Positions 7,379 through 7,891 of a stretch of DNA of 7,891 bases are shown in pieces. The notes beneath the pieces are model-generated. The model was not told where the DNA came from and did not search any database. It saw only the letters and a program-made list of their open reading frames with translations. Both the position numbers and the translations under genes were made by a program. Numbering within the stretch: position 1 is the first letter of the stretch; each line of letters opens with the position of its first letter. Source of the DNA: Chloroflexota bacterium (GTDB lineage: Bacteria; Chloroflexota; Dehalococcoidia; Dehalococcoidales; JAHJRU01); the NCBI GenBank assembly GCA_018830745.1, contig JAHJRU010000221.1, forward strand, positions 1 to 7,891, given 5' to 3'.

Positions 7379-7612
7379 CTACTCAGATTGTGGCTCCACT
7401 TCGAGGAAAGTCAGTATGCTCTCCCCCTTCTCCGACCGATATTTAGCATAGCTCTTCTCCAGGCAACAATCGACGCAATAGCGAACGACCGTGCCCTCAT
7501 CCACCTCAACGCCATCCTTCTCTTCAACAGCCAAGTAGCGAGCCGGGTGCTTTAACAGCTTACCGCACCCATCGCAGTGAAACTCTCCAACGGCAATACA
7601 ACCACGTCGCAT
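7379..7612 (-). CDS. Small conserved-looking zinc-finger-like protein, function unknown
   Basis: The product has 77 residues and no family I can name. It shows two Cys pairs, CDGC (13-16) and CVDC (46-49, with C50 adjacent), separated by 29 residues, the pattern of a treble-clef or zinc-ribbon metal site. Between them lies a charged stretch with HPARYL, and the C-terminus is acidic. There is no signal peptide or membrane segment, so it is probably cytosolic. The ATG at 7612 has GGAGG (7619-7623) 6 bases upstream, which supports a genuine, well translated gene. It sits 31 bases after rsmI and 8 bases before metG on the same strand, so it is probably cotranscribed with translation genes. A role in RNA or ribosome binding is conceivable but only guessed from context. 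Confidence 0.8.
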   Translation of the reverse strand: MRRGCIAVGEFHCDGCGKLLKHPARYLAVEEKDGVEVDEGTVVRYCVDCCLEKSYAKYRSEKGESILTFLEVEPQSE

Positions 7613-7643
7613 CGCTAGCCTCCATTCCCTGCCCGGTCAAGGT

Positions 7644-7891
7644 CTAATTACCCTTAATCCAGGCTCTATATAATTCCTTTTTGGATAAACCGGTAGCTTT
7701 AGCTATCTGCGTTACCGCCTCTTTAGCCGCTGCCCCGGACTGTCGCCTTTCCTGTAGCTGACGCTCGACCTCTTCGGTGAGCTCCGGCTTACCCTCTCCT
7801 GTTCTCCCGCAATGACCAGCGTAAATTCGCCCCTCGGCTCCGTGAAACGGGCTACCGCCTGGCTCACTGTCCCCCGAAAGACCTCTTCGTG
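7644..7891 (-). CDS. rsmI: C-terminal part of RsmI (16S rRNA 2'-O-methyltransferase), partial, apparent frameshift
   Basis: The minus strand entering at 7891 encodes HEEVFRGTVSQAVARF, then EPRGEFTLVIAGEQE, typical of the region after the SAM-binding core of RsmI (tetrapyrrole-methylase fold). RsmI methylates the 2'-OH of C1402 in 16S rRNA. That frame then loses similarity and runs to a TAA at 7714-7712. From 7793 leftward the frame one base earlier continues with GKPELTEEVERQL and ends in LSKKELYRAWIKGN, the expected C-terminal helix-turn-helix tail, with a TAG at 7646-7644. Together they give about 81 residues of a continuous RsmI tail. One base therefore appears to be missing near 7793-7800, from sequencing/assembly error or a real mutation. 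The catalytic part lies outside the window, so loss of function cannot be judged. It is the most upstream visible gene of the leftward operon. Confidence 0.85.
   Translation of the reverse strand, partial: RRGLSGDSEPGGSPFHGAEGRIYAGHCGRTGEGKPELTEEVERQLQERRQSGAAAKEAVTQIAKATGLSKKELYRAWIKGN

Noticed and set aside
7793..7800. Programmed -1 frameshift site in rsmI
   Set aside because: There is no X-XXY-YYZ heptamer and no obvious downstream stem. An SD-like AGGAG at the break alone is insufficient, so an indel is the simpler reading.

Overview
This 7.9 kb window is ordinary bacterial chromosome, densely packed with housekeeping genes. Nothing in it looks like a phage, transposon, CRISPR array or defence island. 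The gene set and its arrangement (tsaB / thioesterase / HAD / ndk on one side, ftsH and rsfS divergent in the middle, and rsmI / small zinc protein / metG / tatD / polyprenyl synthase on the other strand) and the protein flavour suggest a Chloroflexota bacterium of the Dehalococcoidia type. That assignment rests on memory of similar gene order and is an inference. Base composition looks moderately GC-rich by eye (roughly mid-50s percent), and codon use looks even across the window.

Region 1 (1-1601, + strand) is a tightly coupled operon. It holds the last 26 codons of a probable tsaB (tRNA t6A synthesis), a PaaI-like hotdog thioesterase starting inside the tsaB stop (ATGA), a HAD-family phosphatase overlapping the thioesterase end, and nucleoside diphosphate kinase starting 2 bases after the HAD stop. 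The best-supported starts are shorter than the longest open frames for the thioesterase, the HAD gene and ndk.

Region 2 (1602-3900) holds two divergent genes. rsfS (ribosomal silencing factor) runs leftward and converges on ndk. ftsH (membrane AAA+ zinc protease) runs rightward. The rsfS frame contains no ATG, GTG or TTG before its only Met at residue 80, and its N-terminus fits a CTG start placed 7 bases after a perfect AGGAGG, so an ATG/GTG/TTG-only gene finder would miss this gene. Between the two genes lie back-to-back promoters, each with the same extended -10 sequence TGGTATAAT and with overlapping -35 positions.

Region 3 (3931-7891, - strand) is a leftward operon read from the right edge: the C-terminal part of rsmI (16S rRNA 2'-O-methyltransferase), a 77-residue zinc-finger-like protein of unknown function, metG (methionyl-tRNA synthetase), tatD (metal-dependent DNase/hydrolase), and a medium/long-chain polyprenyl diphosphate synthase. 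The rsmI tail is split over two reading frames by an apparent 1-base loss near 7793-7800. It is either a sequence error or a real lesion.

The common theme is translation (t6A and 16S rRNA modification, Met-tRNA charging, ribosome silencing) together with quality control (FtsH, TatD), nucleotide balance (Ndk) and isoprenoid lipid supply. I see no previously undescribed system. The points most worth a second look are the CTG start of rsfS, the mirrored promoter pair, the rsmI frameshift and the small zinc protein.
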